Assembly: GCF_044987625.1 (NCBI RefSeq)
Contig: NZ_JBJDSB010000002.1
Span: 992,001 to 1,056,000, forward strand
DNA: 64,000 nt
Direction: 5' to 3'
From: Desulfobaculum sp044987625
Lineage (GTDB): Bacteria; Desulfobacterota; Desulfovibrionia; Desulfovibrionales; Desulfovibrionaceae
Shown: one piece after another, positions 8,801-18,100 of the stretch
How positions within the stretch are numbered: position 1 is the first letter of the stretch
Layout: each line of letters opens with the position of its first letter
Position numbers and translations under genes: made by a program
Notes under the pieces: model-generated
The model's input: only the letters and a program-made list of their open reading frames with translations
The model's database searches: none
Told to the model about the DNA's origin: nothing

Positions 8801-9524
8801 GGCGTTGCAAGCGTGGCAGAACTTGCTTGATAAGCAAGTGACATATGCTCCGCCGATACGCCGTCAAATTGTCTGGACATTGTTGTCCAAACACAAGCGA
8901 GACTGGGGAACCATGGCAAAGCGAGATGTAGACCGCATCGTTAATCTTTTGAAAGCCAATATTGAGGAAGAACCTGGCAAAGCTAATAACTTGCGACTTT
9001 GGTTACAGGCTGTAAGGGAGTTAGATCTCCCCCCTTCCATTGAGACAGTCATTGAAAAAGTTGCATACTGGAGCGCGGTCAGCGACGACTTGGATGCATC
9101 GTACTATTTATATGTTTTGTATGCGCTTCAAGCCTTTTCTGGTTCTACCGTTGCTGTGAGCAAGTCTTATGAGCACCTTGAGAAGTGCAAACATCAAGCA
9201 CAACGCAGGCGGGATCGCCTGAGAAGTTTTGAGTGGGCCGGAAGTGGGGCAGGAATCAAACAACTGGTCCATCAAAGCTCACTGGGAGAGTGGAATCGCG
9301 ACTTAGCTTTTTGGCGCAACACAACTAAGTTAGTGAAAATGGAAGGTGTTATTTCGGAAATCCGGGGACCAGAAAAAGGGACAATCGAAGTTGGTGGGAT
9401 GAAAGCATTCTTTGTTCCTAGTGTTGCTGGGTATTCAAGTGGACAGTCCGAGAATCTGCGAGTTAGATTCTACGTTGGGTTCAGCTACGATGGCCTTAGA
9501 GCATGGGACGTAGAGGATGCTTGA
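5865..9524 (+). CDS. bacterial SAMD9-like STAND NTPase (AlbA_2, SIR2-like, P-loop, TPR, OB)
   Basis: 1219 residues. Residues about 12-160 form an AlbA_2/Schlafen-type domain (FQLDFKAEM, SRIILGVKE, LYLRRGTQN). Residues about 170-410 look like the SIR2-like region of this family. The NTPase has a Walker A HEPGAGGTT at H482-T490, the GxGGTT form seen in SAMD9 proteins, and Walker B VLVLIDG near 530. Helical TPR-like repeats run from about 800 to 1130 (WAHLGRFYSHHMGDYANAI), and the last 60 residues look like an OB fold (GVISEIRGPEKGTIEVG). Animal SAMD9 proteins have the same order and are antiviral; AlbA_2 there binds nucleic acid and attacks tRNA. A prophage-carried anti-phage role is inferred. 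The gene is AT-richer than the phage. Confidence 0.78.
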   Translation: MNDRDFKALCDKSESFQLDFKAEMYDFSGADKKEKRYKRSKFVKDILSMANTPRDSESRIILGVKEHPDGSNDLLGIEDYIDDADLQSKLHRCVHPMPQFAYETVIIDGCTFGIITIPPYRDHGPFFYTGRANNILKERTLYLRRGTQNDIATYEEEKDVFAWFLHNSEPLEALSQYASNTWDPFVNAVDCFDPRRSYILTTTALSPQEANGHLSYLGSINWAFVADFDHKSSSSGALKHVKTDFEKRRALHQMTIEDDVNYCPTTSTYWYYTRGIDGRDSTISIGRWIDWKAKYVKDIRLKMSKVSNVVNRPITIVVLLYDEQMHEHMRSFLEIAYEELSDGLDVVIVSNNSDEAKNIAQLFDAIHFSLPLHQLLGGLHQFRPKDALTEDSSIPSSSGAPLVLDHEEIAWLSEELEIVHMGIGNSPEPETETTNDYRRGKTVSWYDLALRLDIDRDLSRKLERKVRESLTRRRAERINLYHEPGAGGTTIGCRLLWDMKHEYPCVRLNSSSSSQNTAERIGKLYSISKLPVLVLIDGNKVSQAQSNDLNKILASRNVPTTFVIVQRRYEKTTRGDNLLFLPAELSDRELPIFTHVLCRDVPKRADDIQRAAQGSQKAEKTLFYLGLVAFEKEYVSLEDFVRRHLAKMNEKQRTILICLAMAHYYGQTSMEAQFFADYLGLPPNKPVDLQGVFDAAALNLITYEKGSKWRPLHYLISEKVLEIGMQPKGFEGRTWKQFIVIWAKKFISICSRGEKAWAHIMELLQQVFIYRDNNTMLGTEQSGRELFSRIISDIPNDEGKLSIFKRLTESFPENHHYWAHLGRFYSHHMGDYANAIAALERALEIDDSDHVIHHMKGMALRRQLDDMIQQGSDIKEVVEKAKQASDSFTESREINPENEYGYVSESQTIIRLLDYCGKEASSRPLLAAANSSDEWVRGAFERAENLLSELRLLRQTEQPSDHELRCRANLDALYGDHGEALQAWQNLLDKQVTYAPPIRRQIVWTLLSKHKRDWGTMAKRDVDRIVNLLKANIEEEPGKANNLRLWLQAVRELDLPPSIETVIEKVAYWSAVSDDLDASYYLYVLYALQAFSGSTVAVSKSYEHLEKCKHQAQRRRDRLRSFEWAGSGAGIKQLVHQSSLGEWNRDLAFWRNTTKLVKMEGVISEIRGPEKGTIEVGGMKAFFVPSVAGYSSGQSENLRVRFYVGFSYDGLRAWDVEDA

Positions 9525-9544
9525 TTGTTGCTACAATGTAGGAC

Positions 9545-9572
9545 CTAGGAGGTAGTTCCTACTACCTCCTAG
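9545..9572. terminator. 12-bp perfect hairpin after the SAMD9-like gene
   Basis: CTAGGAGGTAGT and ACTACCTCCTAG flank the loop TCCT, 21 bases past the stop of the SAMD9-like gene. There is no T-run on either strand, so it is either a weak or Rho-assisted terminator or a 3' RNA-stability structure. Confidence 0.5.
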
Positions 9573-9622
9573 AAGGGGCTTCACTTCGGATACTCATATG
9601 CATACCCCGGTCAAAATGGGGC

Positions 9623-9760
9623 CTACTTCAGTATGAGCCAGTCTGCAATCAAATCGTTTTCAGCCGAGAGTTTCGGCTCATAGCGATAGCAGGTCTGGCT
9701 GATGTCAAACGCCTTAAGAATCCCCAAGATCTGCGAGTCTGTGTAACGCGATTTCTTCAT
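9623..9760 (-). pseudogene. IS3-family transposase remnant, OrfA start joined to OrfB
   Basis: A 45-codon frame begins MKKSRYTDSQILGILK, the typical start of IS3-group (IS407/IS1222-like) OrfA, and continues directly as FDISQTCYRYEPKLSAEND and IADWL, which is typical of OrfB. The OrfA coiled coil and the DDE domain are missing. It keeps a ribosome-binding site (GAGGAGA). I see no convincing terminal inverted repeats. The rest of 9573-9967 holds no gene. Confidence 0.7.
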
Positions 9761-9967
9761 GTCGAATCTCCTCGGTTAGTTTTACGAGAAAATTCTACTT
9801 TTCAGAACCACTCTTTTCCGGGGGGATTACCGGTCCAGTTTGACTCAATTTAACATAGTTTCTGTCAACCATTGATTCTTACGCCGTCACAGGTTAACAA
9901 GCGCCAAAGCGGTAGGGTATTCTCTTCTGAATTCCAGTCTTTCCCTTTTTACAATTATTCGAAATTT

Positions 9968-11035
9968 ATGGAAAAAATAAAGATTATTGATCTTTTTTGT
10001 GGCGCAGGCGGCAAAACTTTGGGCTTTGTCGACGATCGGTTTTGCGGCAATTTTGAATCAATTTTTGCCGTAGACTCCGACAAATCAGCAATTGAAACCT
10101 ATAATAAAAACTTTAAACATAAAGGTATTCTTGCTGAGATAGAAGAAATTCTAACGAGTGGCGTCTCAATTCCTCAAGCCGATGTGGTTATTGGTGGTCC
10201 ACCTTGCCAGGGGTTCAGCCTATTAAATCGAAACCGTAAAGAAGATCTTAGGCGAGCGTTATGGCAACCGTATCTAGAAATTGTTGAAGCTTCTGGTGCG
10301 TTATGCTTCGTTATGGAAAATGTTCCAGCCCTGCTGAAGTCCATAGAGTTCGAAAACATAACAAATCAAGCTCAAAAGATTGGTTTTTCAATTAAATCAG
10401 GAGTATTAACCGCGGCAGACTACGGAGTACCCCAGCTGCGAAAACGAGCCTTTGTTATTGGTTGGAAAGCCAACAAACTAATGCCACCTCTTTTCCCTCC
10501 TACTCCCACACATGCAGCTCCGGAAAAAAATTCCACCTTACCCAAATGGCCAACTGTCAAAGAGGCTATAGGGGATCTAGCCCCGCCTGTCGGCACGAGT
10601 ATTCGCGATGTACCTCCCCCTTATGATTTGCAGTTTGGTCGTAATCCCACTGAGTTGAGTTTAAAGCGCTACAAGGCTGTACCTCCCGGAGGAAACCGTT
10701 TTGATTTGCAGCGAAATGCTCCTGAAATCACTCCGAATTGCTGGTTGAAAAAAAAATCTGGTGGGACTGATCTTTTTGGACGAATGTGGTGGGACAGGCC
10801 TTCTCCAACGATTCGTACTGAATTTTTCAAACCAGAAAAAGGCCGGTATCTTCACCCAGCCCAAGACAGGCCCATTACACATCGAGAAGGAGCTCGGTTG
10901 ATGGGTTTTCCTGACGACTTTGTTTTTGAAGGCTCAAAAATAGAAATTGCAAAGCAAATAGGCAACGCGGTTCCGCCACGACTTGCTGGCGCAGTTGCTA
11001 GATGTCTTTTTGATATGCTCAAGAAGTCTAAATAA
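9968..11035 (+). CDS. DNA (cytosine-5) methyltransferase of a type II restriction-modification system
   Basis: 355 residues from the ATG at 9968 (an in-frame ATG at 9872 would add 32 unlikely residues). It methylates cytosine C5 with S-adenosylmethionine. Motif I is DLFCGAGGKTLGF, motif IV is GGPPCQGFS with the catalytic cysteine, motif VI MENVPAL, motif VIII VPQLRKRAFVIG and motif X KQIGNAVPPRLAG. The target-recognition region lies between about 230 and 300. It faces a convergent HNH nuclease gene 60 bases away, so the pair forms a cognate system protecting or policing the lysogen. Low GC sets it apart from the phage. No clear Shine-Dalgarno sequence is seen. Confidence 0.9.
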   Translation: MEKIKIIDLFCGAGGKTLGFVDDRFCGNFESIFAVDSDKSAIETYNKNFKHKGILAEIEEILTSGVSIPQADVVIGGPPCQGFSLLNRNRKEDLRRALWQPYLEIVEASGALCFVMENVPALLKSIEFENITNQAQKIGFSIKSGVLTAADYGVPQLRKRAFVIGWKANKLMPPLFPPTPTHAAPEKNSTLPKWPTVKEAIGDLAPPVGTSIRDVPPPYDLQFGRNPTELSLKRYKAVPPGGNRFDLQRNAPEITPNCWLKKKSGGTDLFGRMWWDRPSPTIRTEFFKPEKGRYLHPAQDRPITHREGARLMGFPDDFVFEGSKIEIAKQIGNAVPPRLAGAVARCLFDMLKKSK

Positions 11036-11095
11036 GAAGTTCACAGAACCCCTCGAGAGTGCAGTTCAAAGGGGCGCCCGCTGTGAAATATGACT

Positions 11096-11752
11096 CTATT
11101 CATCGCATTCTTTCTTCAAAATATTTTGAAGAAAACGGATTATATCCTTCTTGTTATCAAATTTTGATTGCAATTTTCTATTGATAGCATCGGGGATTGG
11201 CAACATTGTAATTACACCAAATTTTTCAGGAAAAGCCCAAGGGCATTGCTCACAATCATCAGTGCACTCCGCGCAAGCTTTCCTTTTACCAACGTTACAA
11301 ACATTGCATAACGGTTGCCAGTTCCCTAAGCTATGCTTTCCTCCCCGAATAAGTGGAATTTTATGATCAGCTTGTAGTCCTCTTACGCCAGCTTCTATCC
11401 ACTTGCCACATATGGCACAAGTATACTCATGTTTTTGAAAGAGAAATTTCTTTTCTTTTTCGCCAAGATAAGTTCGGATATGTGCATTTTTAAGAATGCT
11501 GGATTTTAATCTGTAAGAATGCTGGCCATTAACAGGTTGACTTTCAATGTCACACCCATTTTCATCTCTTAATTCTCTAATTCTACGATCAAAATATTTT
11601 TGAGATGTCAATTCGAGTAGCTCTGAGCTCGCTACCCAACTCTTGGGGAAGGCATCATCACTCCCCCAAAGACTTTTGATTATCGTTTTTTTTACAGCAC
11701 TTAATTTTTTTGAATTTTCCTCAATCTGCTGGATATACTGTTCGTAAGTCAT
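11096..11752 (-). CDS. HNH restriction endonuclease with winged-helix N-terminus
   Basis: 218 residues. Residues about 25-95 read like a winged-helix DNA reader (SWVASSELLELTSQKYFDRRIREL). The nuclease is a zinc-stabilised HNH domain: CAICG, LQADHKIPLIRGG with the catalytic His, NWQPLCNVCN, and a further CAEC/CEQC zinc pair. It is convergent with the C5 methyltransferase, so it is taken as the restriction half of that pair. The start codon lies beside an inverted repeat that covers the ribosome-binding site. The recognition sequence cannot be told from the sequence. Confidence 0.85.
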   Translation of the reverse strand: MTYEQYIQQIEENSKKLSAVKKTIIKSLWGSDDAFPKSWVASSELLELTSQKYFDRRIRELRDENGCDIESQPVNGQHSYRLKSSILKNAHIRTYLGEKEKKFLFQKHEYTCAICGKWIEAGVRGLQADHKIPLIRGGKHSLGNWQPLCNVCNVGKRKACAECTDDCEQCPWAFPEKFGVITMLPIPDAINRKLQSKFDNKKDIIRFLQNILKKECDE

Positions 11753-11754
11753 TC

Positions 11755-11790
11755 CCTCTTGCCTCGGTTAAATTCAATAAAGGCAAGAGG
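11755..11790 (-). promoter_or_regulatory. RNA hairpin that covers the ribosome-binding site of the restriction gene
   Basis: On the minus strand CCTCTTGCCT (11790-11781) and AGGCAAGAGG (11764-11755) are perfect complements around a 16-nt spacer. The second arm contains AGAGG, the Shine-Dalgarno sequence 2-6 bases before the ATG at 11752. Folding would block translation; the same DNA could also be a protein operator. Confidence 0.6.
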
Positions 11791-12162
11791 TTATTACAAG
11801 AAGAACAAGCTATTGTAAACATTAAAGCATTTCAAAATATTGCAAACCATCCACGATCATATGATAACCTAGGTGTGTTTTTTGTTGGAGATTACTGTAA
11901 TATTGAAGCGATGTTGGTCAAGTTCTTAACTTGCTCTCTATTACTTGGTCCATTTATCGACAATATAGAAAATATGATTTGGTTTTTTTATTCCAATAAA
12001 ACTTGTTCTTCTTTGATTCATGATAACTCTCTCCCGCCTTATGCACACTCAGTAACAATGTTCCAGTGTCTGAATCTCATCTTCATACGTGAGCACAAAA
12101 TGCAAGTGCGCTAGTCTATACAAGGAGTCCCCCTGACGCCTCCTCTCGCATCCGAACATGCT
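11791..12162. other. AT-rich junction between restriction cargo and phage late genes
   Basis: No convincing gene. An open frame on the plus strand across it (11710-12114) has no family resemblance and poor composition. A 25-codon minus-strand frame with a fair ribosome site starts near 12020 (MNQRRTSFIG) but is too short to support. No terminator is visible for the late operon ending at 12163. Confidence 0.4.
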
Positions 12163-15100
12163 TCACCTCCCCCGCACCAACCCCGGTAGCGGCTTGATCA
12201 TGAACTGCTCCTTCCCGGCCTCGTGCATGCGCCTGTTCCATTCAAGGCGCTCGCGCATGGCTTTGCGTCGTGCTTTTTCGTCGCCTGATCTGACGGCCTG
12301 TAGGTAGTCGTAGACGAGCTGTTTCTGTTTGCTTTGCCGGAAGTTCTTGAGGTCTTCGGCTGTGGAGTAGGCGTCCCAGCTTTTGGCGCGGCTGAGGGGT
12401 TGGAAGCCGATGGCTTGGGCTATGGCTTCTTCTGCGGTCAGGCGGTGGGCTTTGGTTTCGCCGGGGAGTGCTATGGGGCGGCCTGAGCGGGTGTAGGCGC
12501 CTTTGGTGGTGAGGCGGTGGGCCTTGAGGATGTTGGCGAGGCCTGCGGGGAGTATTTCTTCCAGCGCCCTGCCCGTATTGCCCTGGCGCAGGTATCCTGC
12601 AGCAAGGCCGATGTCCTCTATCAGCGCCACGGGGACGCCGAGGATTTCGAGGCTGTTGTCGAGGACCTGATCCGTGAGCTGTTGGTCGTATTCGATGCGC
12701 TCAAACACCGGCAGTTCCATGCCCAGCGATCCGGACAGGTTGACGCCAAGCAGCGCGGGCACGCCGTAGGTGGCCGCGTCGCGCGCCTCGGGGCTCTCGA
12801 AGTGGCTCCGGACCATCTCTGTCGGATCTTCTCCGAAGAACTGGCACGCGATGGACGCAAACATCTTGTAGAGCGGCAACGCCGTGACACCCCCGAACAG
12901 CGCCGTCGCGCCAAGGGACATGGCCACTGCCCTTTTCCCTCGCCAGCCCTTCTTCATGAGGAGATTCCGCCACAGGCTCAGCAGCCCGTGGGTGAACGTC
13001 CGGAAGGTGTACGCTGTGCTCAGAAACTTGTTGCCGGTGCCGCCCCGAAACAGCTCCGGCCGGTTGGATTTGCCGTAGAGGAAATGCGAGTCCAGCACCA
13101 CGGTTTCTGCGTATTCACGGGCATCCTCGTAGCGCCACTTCTGCCCTTTTCTGTACCCTGCCGCCTCCAGCACATCCTTTGCCCGCACCTTCCCATCCCG
13201 CGCGATGCGGTACGCCGCCAGCGCCAGCGAACACCGGTTGAAGCGCTCCGCCACGGACATGGGCAGGCCCGCCGTCTGCACGATTTTTCCGTAGAGGCCA
13301 TACGCCTTCCCAGCCACCTGCCCGCGCAGTTCACGCATCATGAGGTCATTGGTGATGCCGGTGTAGTACAAGTCCTCAAGGAGCTTGCGCTCATCCTGCT
13401 TGAGCGCTCCAGCCCGCCCGACCTCCTTCACAACGTAGTCCATGGCCGACGTGAAATACGAATGCGCCGTGGCAAACGACGTATCCGCCGACAGCCTCGG
13501 AACGCCAGCCACCATGTTCTGGGTGAAGTTCAGTGTCGCGGTTTTGAGGTTGTAGCCGAGGTACTTGAGGAAGATGAGCGACTTCACACCCTGAATGATG
13601 TGGTCCACGCGGTCGGAGTTCTGGAGCATGTCCTGCACGTACCGCGCGGCGTAGCCGTAGAGCCGCGGTTGTTTGGCGGCGTCGATGTTGTACAGCGCAT
13701 CCGTAAACGCCCGCGCCGCATCCATTTTGGTGAGCCAACCGTACAGCCCGCTCTTGTGCTCCCACAGAATGCGTTCAATGTCCTGCGTTTCAAAGCCCGG
13801 AATATCCATGCGGCGGATGGTATGCCGCCCCCACCCGCGCATTTTGAGGACGTCGGACACGGACTCATGGAGCAGTGAGCGCAGTTCGTCCTGCTTGTCC
13901 TTGTCCGCGCCCGTGCGCTGGACAGCGGCCCCAATGACCTGCTCCATGGCGTCCACCGGGATAGCGTGGTCGTACACATCCTCCGGCAGACTCTGCGCCT
14001 TGCCATACTCCCACTTTGCATTCGGATATTCGCGCGTTACCTGACGCATGAGGCGTGCGGCCTTAAAGTCCGGGAGCAGGCGCGCATAGAAGTGCTTTCG
14101 GTACAGCGTCTCCCCGGTTTGCGGGTCGGTGGCGCGGATAAAGTGCGTGCCTCGCCGTACGTGCGGGAAATAGTTGTGGATGCGGCCCATGGTCGTCCGG
14201 TAGCCCTCGATGGACTCAGGGGCGCTTTGCATCTCGCGCATAGCGCGCAAACGGTTGTAGACCACGAGCTGGTCGGCGTCCAAGGACCGGCGGATCGCCA
14301 CCACAGCTTGCGCAATCTTCATGGGCACGCCCCGGTTGATGAGCACCTGCCCGAGCTGGCGGTAATGCTCCGGGTTCTCGCGGCGGATATCGTGTCCGTT
14401 TTCGTCCTTGCCCACCACCTGCGTGCGCGGCTTTGTGACGCCCTTGAGCTTGCGGCCCTCAATGGCCCAGATAACGCGCGAGAGCAGCTCCCTGTCCTTG
14501 CGGCCAAGCCCTGCGAAATGCTCGCGCACGCCCTCCCAGGAACGCAAAACCGCCTCGCTGCGCGCCTCCTCCCGGCGCAGTTCAATCTGCATGAGGGGCT
14601 TAAACTCCGGATGATCCTTAGCCACCCAGTATGGCTGGCGGATGACGCGCTCAAGCAGGCCCATGTCCTTGTCATCCAGAACCCGCTGACGCCGCAGCTC
14701 CCGCGCCGCCTGCCAGAAGCTCCCCTCCTCGGCCTCCGCAACATGAAAGACAAAGTCCTCAGCTTCGAACGACCGGGAAAAGCGGTGCGCCCCGCTCATG
14801 CCCATCGCCTCGCGCGGGCCATGCACCGTCCAGCGCACGGCGTCGGCCACAATCTGCCCCATCTCGCCTTCGGAAAGCGGCATCCGGTGACGGCCCACCA
14901 GAGCCCGGACGGCGCGCCTTAGCGCGGCCTTCACGCGTTGCCACAGGTTCTTCTCCTGCTGAGCGAGGACCTCGCCAAGGCTGACCCGCTCCGCGATGCG
15001 CGCGAGGTGTTCCTCTGCGGCTTCCCGGCGGCCGCTGGGCGTATTCTCCAGCCCGTGCTCCTGAATGATGCGACGCATGGCATCACGCGGCGCGGAGCGC

Positions 15101-18100
15101 GCTACAGCGTTGAGCATGCGCCGGAGCTGTCCGGCGTCCGGGAACAGGCCGCGTAGGCCGTGGTGCAGGCCCTGTTCGTGGAGCCACAGCGCCAGCGCGC
15201 GGTTCTCCGAGGTGATGTTCTCTGCGATGAAATAGGTTGTGCCCGCCTCCCCGTCATACACGGCCTCTACAAGTCCTAAGCCGCGCTCACGCCGGGCTTT
15301 GGCCTGAATATCCTCCGGCAGATCCGAAACGCTTTGGACGACCTCAAGGGGCAGCGCATTCACGGCCCTCGCCTGAAGAGCAACCACCGCCCGCCGCACG
15401 CGCCGCGCGCCAATGCCCTTGCCCGCGGCAGGATCCCAATGGCGGCGGCTGAAGCGTTTCTTCTTGTCCCCGAACTCGCGTTCAAAGGATTCCTCCGCCG
15501 TGGGCGTCTCCACGCCGGGCAGTCGCCCCTGCCCGCGCACACTGGCGACGGCATCCTTGGCGTACCGGTCCCATGCGGCCTTGAACGCCGTGGGTTTCAT
15601 ACCGTCGAGGGCATACGCCAACCGCACCACATAACGGTCGCCCTTGGACGTATCATCCTCCAGCAGGCTCCCGGTGGCGAAATACTGCCGCAGGTCCGCC
15701 ATGCCCTGCGCGCGCATACGCACGATTTGCCGCAGCGCGTGCTTAAGCTTGTCCGAGATGTCCCACTCGTCGCCGCGCACCTGCACCTTGGCGACGGCGG
15801 GGAGCACCCGGTCTATCTTGCTCAGGGCGGCCGCCGGCGCGGCGTCCAGCAGGTCGAAGTCGTCCACGACGCGCCCGCGCAAGGCCAGCTCCACCTGCCG
15901 CTTGCCCTCGTCGCTCAGAAGGCCCGTTTCCTTATTCAGGATGCGCCCTCTTTGGGACGCCTCCAGAACGCCGTCGGCCTCAAGGGATTCGATGAGCTTT
16001 CGCGAGCCGGGCTGATTCAGGTACTCCCGGAGCGTAGCGTGCCCCTCCAGAGCTTGGGCCAAAATACCCATGGAGCGCTCCGACACCATGCGCCCACGGC
16101 TGACGCCCTCGGCCTTGGCGTCCAGCCCCTGCGTGAAGGCCTGATTGTACAGCCGCGCCCGGCGCGCCATGGTCTGCGCGTCCATGTCGCCCTCCACAAC
16201 GCGCACGAGGACGGGCCGTTCAAAGCCGTCCACGGCCTCAGGCTCCAGCCCGAACAGTACGGCCTTCTGCCGCAGGGCGTCGCGGTACGTGGTGGCACCG
16301 CCTGCGTCGTAGGCAAGCTGGATGGACATGGCGCGGGAGTTGCCGCCAAGGACAACGCCCGCATCCGTGACGATGGGCGGGCCATTTATGGCGTCGGGAT
16401 TGTCGGAGACCACAAAGCGCGGATCGAGGCTGGCGGCATTCCGCCGGACCTTCTGCTGCTCTGCCGGGTCCAAATGGTAGGGGCGTTCCTGTACGCCGTC
16501 GGGATAGCTGGGATTCTTTTGGAAATTGTGCAGGGCACTATGGGAGGGCACGATGTCCGCGGCGTCGCGAACCTCGTAATGGGCAGGGTCTTCACCCTCA
16601 GCATGAAGGACTGTTACTGCTTCGCCTTGGTGGGCGGCTCGGCGTCTTCCAGTTCCTTCTGCTGCCTCAGTTCGACTTTCTTCTCGTCCTTCGCGTCGTG
16701 AAACGACTGGTACAGCGCGTCCGGGCTGCTCCAGTCGATCGACTCCATCAGGTCGAGAAACTCGTCGCGTTCCTTTTCGTCCTTGAATCTGCTCATGGCC
16801 GGAGTCTACCACCGGATTTTCCACGCCTGCAACGCTTTTCGCCACTTCAAGGGCGCGCGGGGAGCGCACGCGCTGCCACGCGCCAACGCTTCGCGCCCAG
16901 CGAAAACCGCTACGCTTCAGCCGGCCACGCATCTCGGCGTCCGGCTTGTCGTCAAAGAAGATTTGCACGCGGTTGTCTTCGGTACTGTCCACGATGCGCC
17001 CGCCGTCAAAGCTCCATTCGCCGCCGGGGGTGCTGTCCGAACGCTGGAGCGACGCAAGGCGCTTTTTGGCCTGACGGATCTTTGCGGAGTTGTTGCTCAG
17101 GGCGTAGCCGGGGAAGGGCTGGTCGCCCTCCCAGTCCCGCTTATTCTCCTTCCACTTGCGCACCACGGCCCGCATGCTTTCAGAAACATCCATTTTCGCC
17201 ACGTCGCCCTTGGCGCGGCGGTAGGCCTTGTTGATGGTCTTCATGCGCTCCTGCAGGTCCTCAAGGGCGGCAATCTTCTCCTCCAGCCGCACCAGCGCTT
17301 CCGGGTCATCGGACGAGATGGCGGTGTTCGCCTGAGCGGATGCGGCTTTGTCCGCGTAGTAGTCCGCCTTGCGCCCTTCGGCCACGGCCTTGTCCATTTT
17401 GAGGCGCGAGCGCTCCAGCGTGCGCAGATGCCCCTTACGGGAATGGTGCCCCACCGGCTGTACGGGCTGACCAAGGGGAATGCCCGAAACCAAATCGCTG
17501 GACGCCTTGAAGCTCGCCTCGCTCCGGTCCTTGGCGCGCTCGGCCGCGCGCTCGTACTTCTCTATGCGGGCCTCACGGCGGTAGTGGTAGTCGGCGCGGC
17601 CTCTGGATGGTGGGGTGTCCGAGGCGTCGTCAGCCTTGATGCGCACTGGCGCGGTTCTCTTGAGCGAGTCCACGGCATCCTCAGCGCTCTTCCCGCTGTA
17701 GAGGGACTGCGTGAGCTGCTGCAGCACGGCCTTCAGCTCGGGGGAGTTGGCCGCCTCCACGGACAGCACCAACTGGCCCTGCCCTTCCTCTCGTGCCTTG
17801 CGCGCAAAGAGCTCACCCTGCCCCTTCTCGGCGTTGTAGCCGTAGGACACAGTAAACGACCCCGGCGGCAACTGGTGCGGATGGATAGTGATTGCCTCTA
17901 TCTCAGTCACAGCCTCCGGCTTATCCAGCACCACAAGGTGTGTGGAAACACCGGTACCGCTCTCCTTGAATGCACCGTCCGGCAGCGCCTCGTGAATGCC
18001 GCCCTGCTCCTCCAGCCAGTCCCGGAAGGCGGCGTCGGCCTTCTGCTCGCGGAAGAAGGGGCCAGAGCTCATGACGGACACCAGCCGCCCGCCGGGCTTC

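Noticed and set aside
9580..9860. Full insertion sequence around the transposase remnant
   Set aside because: No terminal inverted repeats or target duplication could be found; only the joined OrfA/OrfB fragment is supported.
11710..12114. 134-codon plus-strand frame overlapping the restriction gene start
   Set aside because: Composition is unlike neighbouring genes, it overlaps the 5' end of a certain gene and shows no known motif.
12517..13878. 453-codon plus-strand frame opposite the giant phage gene, and similar long frames at 18922-20280, 20368-22707 and 25344-27125
   Set aside because: They are antisense shadows caused by high GC; the minus-strand genes have the coding signature and family matches.
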